Shown in pieces: positions 1 to 8,565 of a stretch of 64,000 bases of DNA. The position numbers and the translations under genes are program-made. The stretch spans positions 1,676,439 through 1,740,438 of the forward strand of contig NZ_PHNC01000031.1 of NCBI RefSeq assembly GCF_003121295.1. The letters are read 5' to 3'. Within the stretch, counting starts at the first letter, position 1. The number at the start of each line of letters is the position of its first letter. This DNA is from Streptomyces orinoci. GTDB lineage: Bacteria; Actinomycetota; Actinomycetes; Streptomycetales; Streptomycetaceae. A model generated the notes under the pieces. That model was given only the letters and a program-made list of their open reading frames with translations, was not told where the DNA came from and made no database searches.

Positions 1-1041
1 GGCCTGGCACTCGGCACGGTGTGCGCGCTGGCGCTGACCGCTTGCGGCGGCTCGGGCGACAACGCCGGTGACAGCGCATCGGCCGCGCAGGGCGGTGCCT
101 CGCTCAAGGGCCAGACGATCACCGTCTACAGCGGCCAGCATGAGCAGACCGTCAAGGCACTGGCGGCGGACTTCGAGAAGCGCACCGGGATCAAGGTCAA
201 ACTGCGCTCCGGCGACGAAGCGGAGCTGGCCAACCAGATCCTCCAGGAAGGCCCGGCGTCCCCCGCCGATGTCTTCTACGCCGAGAACCCGCCCGCACTG
301 ACCACCCTGGAGGAGAAGGGGCTGCTCGCCCCGGTCCGGCCCGGGACGCTCAAGTCCGTTCCCGCCGGGGACAGTTCACCCAAGGGCGACTGGGCCGGTG
401 TCTCCGCCCGTACCGCCGCCTTCATCGCCGCCGAGGGCAAGGGCGCCGACACCGCGCCGCCCGCCTCCGTACGCGACCTGGCCAAGCCCGAGTGGAAGGG
501 GCGGCTCGGCATCGCACCCGGCGAGACCGACTTCGCCCCCGTCGTCACCCGCATGATCAAGACCGATGGCGAGGACGCCGCCAGGAAGTGGCTGGCGGGC
601 CTGAAGGCCAACGCCAGGACGTACGACAGCAACGAGGACCTGTCGGCGGCCGTCAACAAGGGCGAGGTCGAGGGCGGCGTCATCGACCACTACTACTTCT
701 ACCGTCTGCGCGACGAACAGACCGCCGCCAGGACCCACGCCAAACTGCACTACTTCGCCAAGGGCGACCCCGGCGCACTCATCGACGTCTCCGGCGCCGC
801 CGCCCTCAAGAACGGCAAGCACCAGCAGGCCGCCCAGGCATTCCTCGCCTACCTCGACAGCGTCCCCGCGCAGCAGGTGATCGCCGGCTCCGAGAGCTAT
901 GAGTACCCGCTCGTACCCGGCGTGAAGGGCAAGAAGGAACTGCCCGAGCTCGCCACCATCGGCACGGTCGCGAACGGCGCCGGCCTCGGCGACGGCAAGG
1001 ACGCCCTCAGGCTGCTCCAGGACACCGGCCTTCTGCCATGA
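1..1041 (+). CDS. ferric-iron ABC transporter substrate-binding lipoprotein (5' partial)
   Basis: The reading frame is open from base 1, so the true start lies before the window; a GTG at 19 is probably only a valine inside the signal peptide. The visible N-terminus is hydrophobic and ends in a lipobox L-T-A-C (Cys about residue 15 of the visible part), so the protein is a membrane-anchored lipoprotein outside the cell. The mature part starts with a YSGQHEQ segment, followed by ELANQI and DVFYAENP, as in the FutA/FbpA iron(III)-binding family, and the tyrosine cluster DHYYFYR fits the iron-binding tyrosines of that family. It is the first gene of an importer with the permease and ATPase that follow; its TGA overlaps the permease ATG. 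Iron as substrate is inferred from family resemblance. No regulator site is visible because the promoter is outside the window. Confidence 0.88.
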   Translation, partial: GLALGTVCALALTACGGSGDNAGDSASAAQGGASLKGQTITVYSGQHEQTVKALAADFEKRTGIKVKLRSGDEAELANQILQEGPASPADVFYAENPPALTTLEEKGLLAPVRPGTLKSVPAGDSSPKGDWAGVSARTAAFIAAEGKGADTAPPASVRDLAKPEWKGRLGIAPGETDFAPVVTRMIKTDGEDAARKWLAGLKANARTYDSNEDLSAAVNKGEVEGGVIDHYYFYRLRDEQTAARTHAKLHYFAKGDPGALIDVSGAAALKNGKHQQAAQAFLAYLDSVPAQQVIAGSESYEYPLVPGVKGKKELPELATIGTVANGAGLGDGKDALRLLQDTGLLP

Positions 1042-2612
1042 CCGGACTCCCCAACCCCGCAGGCCCGTCACCGCTGGGACGGTGGCGGGGCGCCGGCCTG
1101 CTCGCACCGGCCGCCCTCGCCATCGCCGCCGCCGTGGCCTCACCCCTGGTCCTCATCGGCGTCCAGGCCGGTGAGGCCGGCTGGGAGCAGGCCCGGCGCC
1201 TCCTGGGCCGCCCGCTCGTCGGCGACCTGCTGTGGAACACGGTCACGCTCGCCCTCGCGGTCACCCTCGCCACCGCCGTCCTCGGCTTCGGCGCCGCCTG
1301 CCTGGTGGAACGCACCGATCTGCCCGGCCGCCGCTGGTGGACCACCGCCCTCGCCCTGCCGCTGGCCGTGCCCGAGTTCGTCCGCGGCTACTCCTGGGTC
1401 TCCCTCACCTCCTCGGTGCGGGGCTACTGGGGAGCGGTCCTGGTGATGACCTGCTCGCTCTACCCACTGGTCTTCCTCCCGGTCGCCGCCACCCTGCGCC
1501 GCGCCGACACCGCGGCCGAGGAGGTCTCCCGCAGCCTCGGCCGGGGCCCGCTCGCCACCCTGTGCCGCGTCACCCTGCCCCTGGCCCGCCCGGCCCTGGC
1601 CGGCGGAGCACTCCTCGTCTCGCTCTATCTGCTCGGCGAGTACGGGGCGTTTGCAATGCTGCGCTACACCACCTTCGCCACCGCCATCTTCACCGAGTAC
1701 AAGCTGGGTTTCGACGCCGCATCCGCCGCCCAGCTCACCCTCGTCCTGGTCGCCCTCGCCCTGCTGCTGGTCGTCCTGGAGGCGGGCACCGGACGCCGCG
1801 GCCGCACGGTACGCCGCGCCACCGCCGGGCGCGGCGCGGCCCCGGCCCGGCTCGGCCGCTGGACTCCCCTGGCCCTGGCGGCACTTGGCTCGCTGACCGC
1901 CACCGCGCTCGGCGTGCCGGTCTACGCCCTCGGCTACTGGCTGGTGCGCGGCAGCTCCACCACGCTCCCACAGGCTTCGGTGATCACCGCCGTTCTCACC
2001 ACGCTCGGCTACTCCGCCGCGGCGGCCCTCGTCGCCACCGCCGCCGCGGTTCCCGTCGCCCTGTACGCCTGGCGGCGCGGCACCCGGCTCGCCCGGGCCG
2101 CCGAGGGAGCCGCCTACCTCACCCGGGCACTGCCCGGCATCGCGATCGCGCTCTCCGTCATCCACTTTGTGATCCGTTATGCGCAGCCGCTGTATCAGCA
2201 GCCCCCGATGCTCGTCGCCGGCTACGTGGTGCTCTACTTCCCGCTCGCCCTGACGGCCGTACGGGCCGCCCTGGCCCAAGTGCCGCCCGGCGTCGAGGAG
2301 GTGGCCCGCTCGCTCGGCACCCGCCCGGCCGCCGTACTGGCCAGAATCACCCTGCCGCTGGTGCTGCCCGGGCTCGGAACGGCCGCGGCCATGGTCGCCC
2401 TCACCGCCGGCACCGAACTGACCGCCACCCTGCTGCTCCGCCCGACCGGTACCGAGACCCTCGCCACCCGCTTCTGGACATACACCAGCGGCCTTGCCTA
2501 CGGGGCCGCAGCGCCGTACGCCGCACTGATGGTGGCCCTGTCCGTACCGCCCGTCCTGCTGCTCACCCGCCGCACGCTCGGCGCCGATCCCCGTACGGAG
2601 ACAACGCGATGA
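1038..2612 (+). CDS. iron ABC transporter permease, fused two-domain type
   Basis: A 524-residue membrane protein that forms the translocation channel for the ferric-iron importer. It contains two tandem permease halves, each with about six hydrophobic segments and an EAA-type loop that contacts the ATPase (EEVSRSLGRGPLATLCRVTLP near residue 160 and EEVARSLGTRPAAVLARITLP near 420). This duplicated FbpB/AfuB architecture is typical of iron(III) importers. The ATG lies inside the stop region of the upstream gene (ATGA overlap) and its own stop overlaps the ATG of the ATPase, so the three genes are almost certainly one translationally coupled operon. A longer frame in another register runs through this gene and joins the ATPase, but only the start at 2609 of that frame is coding. 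Confidence 0.92.
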   Translation: MTGLPNPAGPSPLGRWRGAGLLAPAALAIAAAVASPLVLIGVQAGEAGWEQARRLLGRPLVGDLLWNTVTLALAVTLATAVLGFGAACLVERTDLPGRRWWTTALALPLAVPEFVRGYSWVSLTSSVRGYWGAVLVMTCSLYPLVFLPVAATLRRADTAAEEVSRSLGRGPLATLCRVTLPLARPALAGGALLVSLYLLGEYGAFAMLRYTTFATAIFTEYKLGFDAASAAQLTLVLVALALLLVVLEAGTGRRGRTVRRATAGRGAAPARLGRWTPLALAALGSLTATALGVPVYALGYWLVRGSSTTLPQASVITAVLTTLGYSAAAALVATAAAVPVALYAWRRGTRLARAAEGAAYLTRALPGIAIALSVIHFVIRYAQPLYQQPPMLVAGYVVLYFPLALTAVRAALAQVPPGVEEVARSLGTRPAAVLARITLPLVLPGLGTAAAMVALTAGTELTATLLLRPTGTETLATRFWTYTSGLAYGAAAPYAALMVALSVPPVLLLTRRTLGADPRTETTR

Positions 2613-3733
2613 GTGGTCTGTCGGTCAAAGGACTGCGTGCCGCACACGGCCGGAACGAGATCCTCGCCGGAGTGGACCTGACGGTCGAGGACGGGGCACT
2701 GGCCTGTGTGCTCGGACCGTCCGGGTGCGGCAAGAGCACACTGCTGCGCGTCATAGCCGGTTTCCATCCGGCCATGGCGGGTGAAGTCGCCCTGGGCGAA
2801 AGGCCGCTGGACGACGGACGCCGCCGCCTGCCCGCCCAGCACCGCCGCGTCGGCTACGTTCCGCAGGACGGCGCGCTCTTCCCGCACCTCACCGTGGCCG
2901 GAAACATCGGCTTCGGGGTGCCGCGCGCCCGCCGCCGCGCCAAGGTGGCCGAACTCCTCGCCCTGGTCGGCCTCGACGGCCTCCAGGACCGCCACCCCCA
3001 CCAGCTCTCGGGCGGCCAGCAGCAGCGCGTAGCCCTCGCTCGCGCACTGGCCGCCGAACCCGAACTCCTGCTGCTGGACGAGCCCTTCGCCGCACTCGAC
3101 GCCGCCCTGCGCACGGAACTCCGTGCCGAGATCGCCGCCACCCTGCGCCGCGCCGGAACCACCGCCGTCCTGGTCACCCATGACCAGGAGGAAGCGCTCT
3201 CCTTCGCCGACACCATCGCCGTCATGCGCAATGGCCGCATTGCCCAGCAAGGCACCCCCCAGCGGCTCTACCACGAACCCGACGACACCGCCGTCGCCCG
3301 CTTCCTCGGCGAAGCCAACCTCATACCGGCCGCCATCACCGCCGACAAGGCCCTCACCGTGCTGGGCCCGCTCCCCCTGACCGCCCCGGCCGAAGCCAAC
3401 GGCCACGGCCTGGTGATGCTGCGCCCCCACCAGCTGAGGCTGTCCGCCGAACCCGGGCCCGGCGCCATCCATGCCACCATCACCGACAACCGCTTCCGTG
3501 GCCATGACCATCGCCTGGAGCTGCGCCCCACCGTCCCCGACGGCCTGCCGGCCACCCTGATCGCCTATACCGGCACCCCTTGGAACGCCACCGAGGCATG
3601 GGTCGGGGCACAAGGTGCCGCCCATCCGGTGAGCGAGCCGCCGGGATCCGCTCCTCGCCGGCCCGCCCATGAACCGGCCGGCCAAGCACAGCCCTCAAGG
3701 ACACCGGTACCGCGGGCTGTTAACGGCAGCTAA
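2609..3733 (+). CDS. iron ABC transporter ATP-binding protein
   Basis: The 374-residue ATPase energises the iron importer from the cytoplasmic face. Walker A GPSGCGKST is at about residues 36-44, the Q-loop is in YVPQDGALFPHL, the signature LSGGQQQR is near 133 and Walker B LLLLDEPFAALD near 155, followed by a switch histidine in LVTHDQEEALSFAD. The C-terminal 110 residues resemble the TOBE-like extension of FbpC/PotA ATPases and end in a Pro/Ala-rich tail. The ATG at 2609 overlaps the permease stop (ATGA), which fixes the start although the same frame is open much further upstream. It ends 9 nt before the enoyl-CoA hydratase start, but that next gene appears to have its own promoter. Confidence 0.92.
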   Translation: MSGLSVKGLRAAHGRNEILAGVDLTVEDGALACVLGPSGCGKSTLLRVIAGFHPAMAGEVALGERPLDDGRRRLPAQHRRVGYVPQDGALFPHLTVAGNIGFGVPRARRRAKVAELLALVGLDGLQDRHPHQLSGGQQQRVALARALAAEPELLLLDEPFAALDAALRTELRAEIAATLRRAGTTAVLVTHDQEEALSFADTIAVMRNGRIAQQGTPQRLYHEPDDTAVARFLGEANLIPAAITADKALTVLGPLPLTAPAEANGHGLVMLRPHQLRLSAEPGPGAIHATITDNRFRGHDHRLELRPTVPDGLPATLIAYTGTPWNATEAWVGAQGAAHPVSEPPGSAPRRPAHEPAGQAQPSRTPVPRAVNGS

Positions 3734-3742
3734 CCTGCTGCC
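3725..3742 (+). promoter_or_regulatory. candidate leaderless promoter -10 and small hairpin before the enoyl-CoA hydratase
   Basis: TAACCT at 3731-3736 has the TANNNT form of an actinobacterial -10 box and ends 6 nt before the ATG, so transcription would begin at the start codon. No Shine-Dalgarno sequence is present. The box is flanked by GGCAGC (3725-3730) and GCTGCC (3737-3742), a 6-bp inverted repeat. A convincing -35 is not visible. Confidence 0.4.
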
Positions 3743-4510
3743 ATGACTGTGCATCTTGAGGTCGCCGAGGGCGTGGCCACCGTCCGGCTGGACCGACCGC
3801 CGATGAACGCCCTGGACATCGCCACCCAGGACCGGCTGCGCGAGCTGGCCGGGGAGGTGTCCCAACGGGCGGACGTAAGGGCCGTGGTGCTGTGGGGCGG
3901 GGAGAAGGTGTTCGCGGCCGGGGCGGACATCAAGGAGATGCGGGAGATGGACCACGCGGCCATGGTGGCCCGTTCCCGCGGTCTGCAGGACGCCTTCACC
4001 GCGGTGGCCCGCATTCCCAAGCCGGTGGTGGCCGCGGTCACCGGCTATGCGCTGGGCGGCGGTTGTGAGCTGGCGCTGTGCGCGGACTACCGGATCGCCG
4101 CGGAGAACGCCAAGCTGGGCCAGCCGGAGATCCTGCTCGGCCTGATTCCGGGCGCCGGCGGCACCCAGCGGCTGTCCCGGCTCATCGGCCCGTCCAAGGC
4201 CAAGGACCTGATTTTCACCGGCCGTCAGGTCAAGGCGCCGGAGGCGCTGGCCCTCGGGCTGGTGGACCGGGTGGTCCCGGCGGAGGAGGTCTACACCCAG
4301 GCCCACGCATGGGCGGCCCGGCTGGCGGCCGGACCGGCCATCGCGCTGCGTGCCGCCAAGGAGGCGGTGGACGCCGGCCTGGAGACCGATATCGACACCG
4401 GGCTGGTCATTGAACGCAACTGGTTCGCGGGCCTGTTCGCCACCGAGGACCGTGAGATCGGTATGCGCAGCTTTGTCGAAGAAGGTCCCGGCAAGGCCAA
4501 GTTCAGCTGA
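3743..4510 (+). CDS. enoyl-CoA hydratase/isomerase family protein
   Basis: A 255-residue soluble crotonase-fold protein, the usual family length, expected to hydrate 2-enoyl-CoA esters in fatty-acid or related acyl-CoA breakdown. The oxyanion-hole segment FAAGADIKEM (about 55-64), the GGGCELALCADYRIA segment and QPEILLGLIPGAGGTQR are all present, with the two glutamates that act as catalytic acid and base in true hydratases (in GCEL and in PEI). It therefore looks like an active hydratase rather than one of the many altered crotonases. It stands alone, 9 nt after the iron transporter but with a separate leaderless-type promoter and a hairpin behind it. Substrate chain length cannot be read from sequence. 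Confidence 0.88.
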   Translation: MTVHLEVAEGVATVRLDRPPMNALDIATQDRLRELAGEVSQRADVRAVVLWGGEKVFAAGADIKEMREMDHAAMVARSRGLQDAFTAVARIPKPVVAAVTGYALGGGCELALCADYRIAAENAKLGQPEILLGLIPGAGGTQRLSRLIGPSKAKDLIFTGRQVKAPEALALGLVDRVVPAEEVYTQAHAWAARLAAGPAIALRAAKEAVDAGLETDIDTGLVIERNWFAGLFATEDREIGMRSFVEEGPGKAKFS

Positions 4511-4538
4511 TCCGGATGGTGTTGGGGGTGAGTGGTAT

Positions 4539-4560
4539 ACCCCCGGTGGTCACCGGGGGT
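4539..4560 (+). terminator. hairpin after the enoyl-CoA hydratase
   Basis: A perfect 9-bp inverted repeat ACCCCCGGT / ACCGGGGGT with a GGTC loop lies 29 nt after the stop. A second weaker stem (CCGGGG/CCCCGG) follows at about 4582-4606. There is no T tract, as is usual for Streptomyces terminators. Confidence 0.6.
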
Positions 4561-4776
4561 TGACACTTGTGAGGGAATTCCGGGGAACTTCGCACTCCCC
4601 GGGGTTGACCTTCTCCCGCCCGCCCGGCCGGGCTTGGCGCTCCTGGTCTGCCCAGGTCATCCCGGGGATTCCGTCGGCGACGAAGCCACTGGCATATGTC
4701 ACGGCGGAGCCCTGGAAGGGATTCTTCCGCTCTGTTCAATCCCGTCGTTCCCCTTCGCAGCGGCTCTCCGGCGGCC

Positions 4777-5292
4777 ATGATGGAGGGCATGGCGGGCCTG
4801 GAGGGAACGGATCGGCCGCAGCAGAGGGTGGGTACCGCCCCTGCGCGGCGGATCCCCACCGTTGACGAAGAACTGGCGCTGAAGGCGCTTGAGCAGTACG
4901 GCAGTCCGCACCTCGGCGAGGCGCGGCTGCCCTCTTGCCCCGAGTCCACGGTGGCCGTGCGCCGGCTGACCCGGTCGGTGGCGCTGCGCCAGTGGGGGCT
5001 GTCGCCGCAACTCACCGACTATGCCGTGCTGCTGGTGTCCGAGCTGGTGGGCAACGCCATCCAGCACACCGGCGCCCGCTGGTTCGGGCTGCGTATGCTG
5101 CGCCGCCGGGGGTGGGTGCGGATGGAGGTGCGCGACCCCTCGCGAGGGCTGCCCTGTCTGCTGCCGGTGAGCGAGACGGATGTCACCGGGCGCGGCCTGT
5201 TCCTGGTGGACCGGCTCTCCGACCGCTGGGGGGTGGACCTGCTGACCAGGGGCAAGACCACCTGGTTCGAGATGCGGGTGGTGGACCGCTGA
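4777..5292 (+). CDS. ATP-binding anti-sigma-factor-like kinase domain protein
   Basis: A protein of about 171 residues with a single GHKL/HATPase domain of the RsbW/SpoIIAB-like type that is abundant in Streptomyces. The N box is SELVGNAIQHT, the G1 region is degenerate (VRDPSRGLP) and the G2 box is GRGLFLVDRLSDRWGV. Proteins of this class bind ATP and usually act as small regulatory kinases or anti-sigma factors; no partner sigma factor or antagonist gene is adjacent, so its target is unknown. The start is uncertain: ATG codons lie at 4777, 4780 and 4789, none with an ideally spaced Shine-Dalgarno sequence, and the frame is open back to 4696. The kinase fold begins well after all of them, so function is not affected by the choice. 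Confidence 0.78.
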   Translation: MMEGMAGLEGTDRPQQRVGTAPARRIPTVDEELALKALEQYGSPHLGEARLPSCPESTVAVRRLTRSVALRQWGLSPQLTDYAVLLVSELVGNAIQHTGARWFGLRMLRRRGWVRMEVRDPSRGLPCLLPVSETDVTGRGLFLVDRLSDRWGVDLLTRGKTTWFEMRVVDR

Positions 5293-5343
5293 AGCCCGGC
5301 CGCCGATACGCGACCACTGTCGCACGGCCTGCTGATACACGAA

Positions 5344-5380
5344 GGGCCCCCGCCGTCCGCCTGGGACGGCCTGGGGGCCC
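5344..5380 (+). terminator. strong hairpin after the anti-sigma-like gene
   Basis: GGGCCCCC (5344-5351) pairs with GGGGGCCC (5373-5380), with an inner CCGTC/GACGG stem. It lies about 50 nt after the stop at 5292. The rest of the 430-nt gap to the amidase holds the inverted repeat at 5543 and otherwise nothing I can name. Confidence 0.65.
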
Positions 5381-5542
5381 TGTCGGGTCGCCGCGAAGAA
5401 TTGGGGTGTGTTTCGCGGCGTATGAACGACCTTGCCCGGGTCAATGGGGGTCGTGGCCTCGACTATGGCAGACGGGACGCGGGGAGCCAAAGCGGCTTTG
5501 CGGTCAGAGCCGGGCAAATCCGGCAATGACTCTCGGTAATCG

Positions 5543-5566
5543 AAGGTGAGATGGAACACTCACCTT
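5543..5566. promoter_or_regulatory. perfect inverted repeat upstream of the amidase
   Basis: AAGGTGAG and CTCACCTT flank an 8-nt centre ATGGAACA, an arrangement typical of a dimeric regulator operator or a small RNA hairpin. It lies about 160 nt before the proposed amidase start in an otherwise gene-free stretch. No regulator can be assigned. Confidence 0.35.
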
Positions 5567-5723
5567 GCTTTCCATGAATAAACCGCACGGTGGTGCCTAT
5601 TTTTATGCACTGCTGGTCCAGTCCAGGTCATTTCCCGCGCCAGTGCTTGCGGGGCGGCCCCGAGCCGGGTGTCATGTCCTCGTCCCAGCGTGCCGGCGGC
5701 CCGGCAGCGACTTCGGAGGCCCC

Positions 5724-6224
5724 GTGGAAGAGACCGAGCAGTCCTATCCGCCCACCCACTGGATACCGGCCAGCAGCGCCAACTTCACGGTCTCCGGCCG
5801 GCCCACGGCCTACCCGGTGGACTTTGTGGTGATCCATGTGACCCAGGAGACCTTCCCCGACGCCATGCGGATCTTCGAGGACCCGCAGGCCAAGGTCTCG
5901 GCGCACTATATGGTCGCCTCCGCCGACGGCTATATCGGGCAGTTCGTCAGGGAGCGGGACATCGCCTGGCACGCGGGCAACTGGGACTACAACACCCGCA
6001 GCATCGGCATCGAGCACGAGGGGTGGATCGACCGGCCCGACTACTTCACCGAGGAGATGTACCGCTCCTCGGCCGCGTTGACGGCCGCCGTCTGCGAGCG
6101 GTACGGGATCCCCCGGACCCGGGAGCGCATCATCGGCCATGTCGAAGTGCCCGGCTCCACCCACCACGATCCCGGCCCCTACTGGGACTGGGACCGCTAT
6201 CTGCGCCTGGTGAACGCCGCCTGA
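5724..6224 (+). CDS. N-acetylmuramoyl-L-alanine amidase (amidase_2/PGRP type)
   Basis: A compact domain of about 166 residues that would cleave the bond between muramic acid and L-alanine in peptidoglycan. The zinc site is visible as VIHVT near the N-terminus and HVEVPGSTHHDPGPYWDW near the C-terminus, and the core motif HAGNWDYNTRSIGIEHEG is typical of the amidase_2 family. The GTG at 5724 is chosen because GGAGG sits at 5715-5719 and the domain starts soon after; the frame remains open back to 5565 but that extension is not protein-like. No signal peptide or wall-binding repeat is seen, so export is unexplained: it could use a non-classical route, serve in wall recycling, or need the upstream extension after all. 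Confidence 0.85.
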   Translation: MEETEQSYPPTHWIPASSANFTVSGRPTAYPVDFVVIHVTQETFPDAMRIFEDPQAKVSAHYMVASADGYIGQFVRERDIAWHAGNWDYNTRSIGIEHEGWIDRPDYFTEEMYRSSAALTAAVCERYGIPRTRERIIGHVEVPGSTHHDPGPYWDWDRYLRLVNAA

Positions 6225-6256
6225 GCGGGCGCCCGAGCGGCCGTCCGGCCGGACCG

Positions 6257-6304
6257 CCGCGCGGGGCCGCTCAACGCCTGCCGCGCGGCGCCGCTCAACG
6301 ACCG
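6257..6304. repeat. 24-bp near-perfect tandem duplication
   Basis: Units 6257-6280 and 6281-6304 share CCGCGCGG(G/C)GCCGCTCAACG. The second unit contains the stop codon of the minus-strand gene at 6295, and the first lies just beyond it, so a recent duplication affects the 3' end of that gene. Confidence 0.6.
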
Positions 6305-6606
6305 CCGCGCCGCTGGGCGTTGGCCCGCCGGCGGGCGTCATTGCACAGCAGGCAGCGGCCCCAGCCGGGCGGCAGCGGATCCTCCTTGTCCCCGTAGAGC
6401 GGGTCCACCGCGCCCTTGGGGTGCCGGGCGCAGCCGGTGGTGCCGGCCCCGCCGCCCAGGGCGCGCGCCGCGGCCAGCGCCCGCTGCAGCGCGTCCACCA
6501 GCTGCTCGCTCTCCTGGGCGGAGACGGCGGTGGCGTCGAGGGCGAAGGCGATGTCATAGGCGGTGTGCAGCGCACCATGGAGTTCGCGCAGGTCTGCATG
6601 GCTCAT
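6295..6606 (-). CDS. conserved small hypothetical protein with a C-x2-C pair
   Basis: A 103-residue protein without a recognised function. It starts MSHADLRELHGALHTAYD, an N-terminal helical half, and has a C-terminal half with GCARHPKG followed by GWGRCLLCND; the C-L-L-C pair with the earlier Cys and His could bind a metal. The ATG at 6604-6606 is preferred over the upstream in-frame codon at 6636 because the extra residues look non-coding, although the ribosome-binding site is weak. It converges on the amidase gene and is divergent from cutA, with only about 60 nt between the two starts, so a shared promoter region is likely. Confidence 0.6.
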   Translation of the reverse strand: MSHADLRELHGALHTAYDIAFALDATAVSAQESEQLVDALQRALAAARALGGGAGTTGCARHPKGAVDPLYGDKEDPLPPGWGRCLLCNDARRRANAQRRGGR

Positions 6607-6655
6607 GTCAAGGAGCCTACGTGCCACCACCGACAACGCCCCGTGCCCGCTGCGG

Positions 6656-6668
6656 TACGGTCGGCGCC
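6656..6668 (+). promoter_or_regulatory. candidate -10 for leaderless cutA
   Basis: TACGGT at 6656-6661 is followed by exactly 7 nt and then the ATG at 6669. No Shine-Dalgarno sequence is seen. This spacing predicts a transcript that begins at the start codon. Confidence 0.4.
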
Positions 6669-6998
6669 ATGTCCGAGGCCATCCAGTACATCGCGGTGAC
6701 GACCACCACCGACAGCGAGGAGTCCGCCCGCCGGCTCGCCTCCGCCGCGATCGAGCAGCGGCTCGCCGCCTGTGCCCAGATCGACGGACCGATCACCAGC
6801 GTCTACCAGTGGCAACGCAAGATCCGTACCGACACCGAGTGGCGCCTGCACTACAAGACCACCCGGGCCCGGTACCCGGAGCTGGAGGCGTACCTCAAGG
6901 CCGAACACCCCTATGACGTGCCGGAGATCATCGCCACCGAGATCACCACCGGCAGCGCGGACTATCTGGCCTGGGTGCGCCGGGAGACCCGCTCCTAG
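6669..6998 (+). CDS. cutA: CutA divalent-cation tolerance family protein
   Basis: A 109-residue cytosolic protein of the CutA family, which forms ferredoxin-like trimers related to PII signalling proteins. The family pattern is complete: VTTTTDSEESARRLASAAIEQRLAACAQI at the start, SVYQWQRKIRTDTEWRLHYKTT in the middle and HPYDVPEIIATEI near the end. Members bind copper in vitro and were linked to copper tolerance in E. coli, but their general cellular role is unsettled, so a metal function here is only family inference. The start at 6669 follows a well-placed TANNNT box; the frame is open to 6621 but the added residues are not part of the fold. Its stop is 22 nt from the convergent sdaA stop. 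Confidence 0.9.
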   Translation: MSEAIQYIAVTTTTDSEESARRLASAAIEQRLAACAQIDGPITSVYQWQRKIRTDTEWRLHYKTTRARYPELEAYLKAEHPYDVPEIIATEITTGSADYLAWVRRETRS

Positions 6999-7020
6999 CG
7001 CACCACGGGCCGTGTCCGGC

Positions 7021-8403
<1,383 letters not shown>

Positions 8404-8502
8404 GGTGGCAGCTCCTTGCTGAATCGGGGGTGGTGCGGGGAGGGAGTGCCCGCTCTTCAGTGTGCGTGATGCGGGCGGATTTGTGCCGGTGGGCGGCCGT
8501 GA

Positions 8503-8546
8503 TACGGGGCACCCCGCGCACCTTCCAGTGTGCGTGGTGCCCCGTA
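8503..8546 (-). terminator. long hairpin between glyA and sdaA
   Basis: TACGGGGCACC (8503-8513) pairs perfectly with GGTGCCCCGTA (8536-8546), with an inner CGCAC/GTGCG stem. It lies 20 nt after the glyA stop on the minus strand and probably ends the gcvT-gcvH-glyA transcript. Part of the right arm (CAGTGTGCGTG) is repeated at about 8456-8470. Confidence 0.7.
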
Positions 8547-8565
8547 ACGCAGCGTTAATGCCGGG

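Noticed and set aside
1232..2608. Apparent 833-codon fusion reaching into the iron transporter ATPase
   Set aside because: Residues before 2609 are an out-of-frame reading of the permease gene; the ATPase start overlaps the permease stop at 2609.
4560..4600. TTGACA at 4560 as a -35 promoter element for the anti-sigma-like gene
   Set aside because: No acceptable -10 sequence lies 16-19 nt downstream, and TTGACA overlaps the terminator hairpin arm.
5565..6224. Prophage origin of the amidase
   Set aside because: No holin, tail, integrase or other phage gene is near and composition equals the neighbours.
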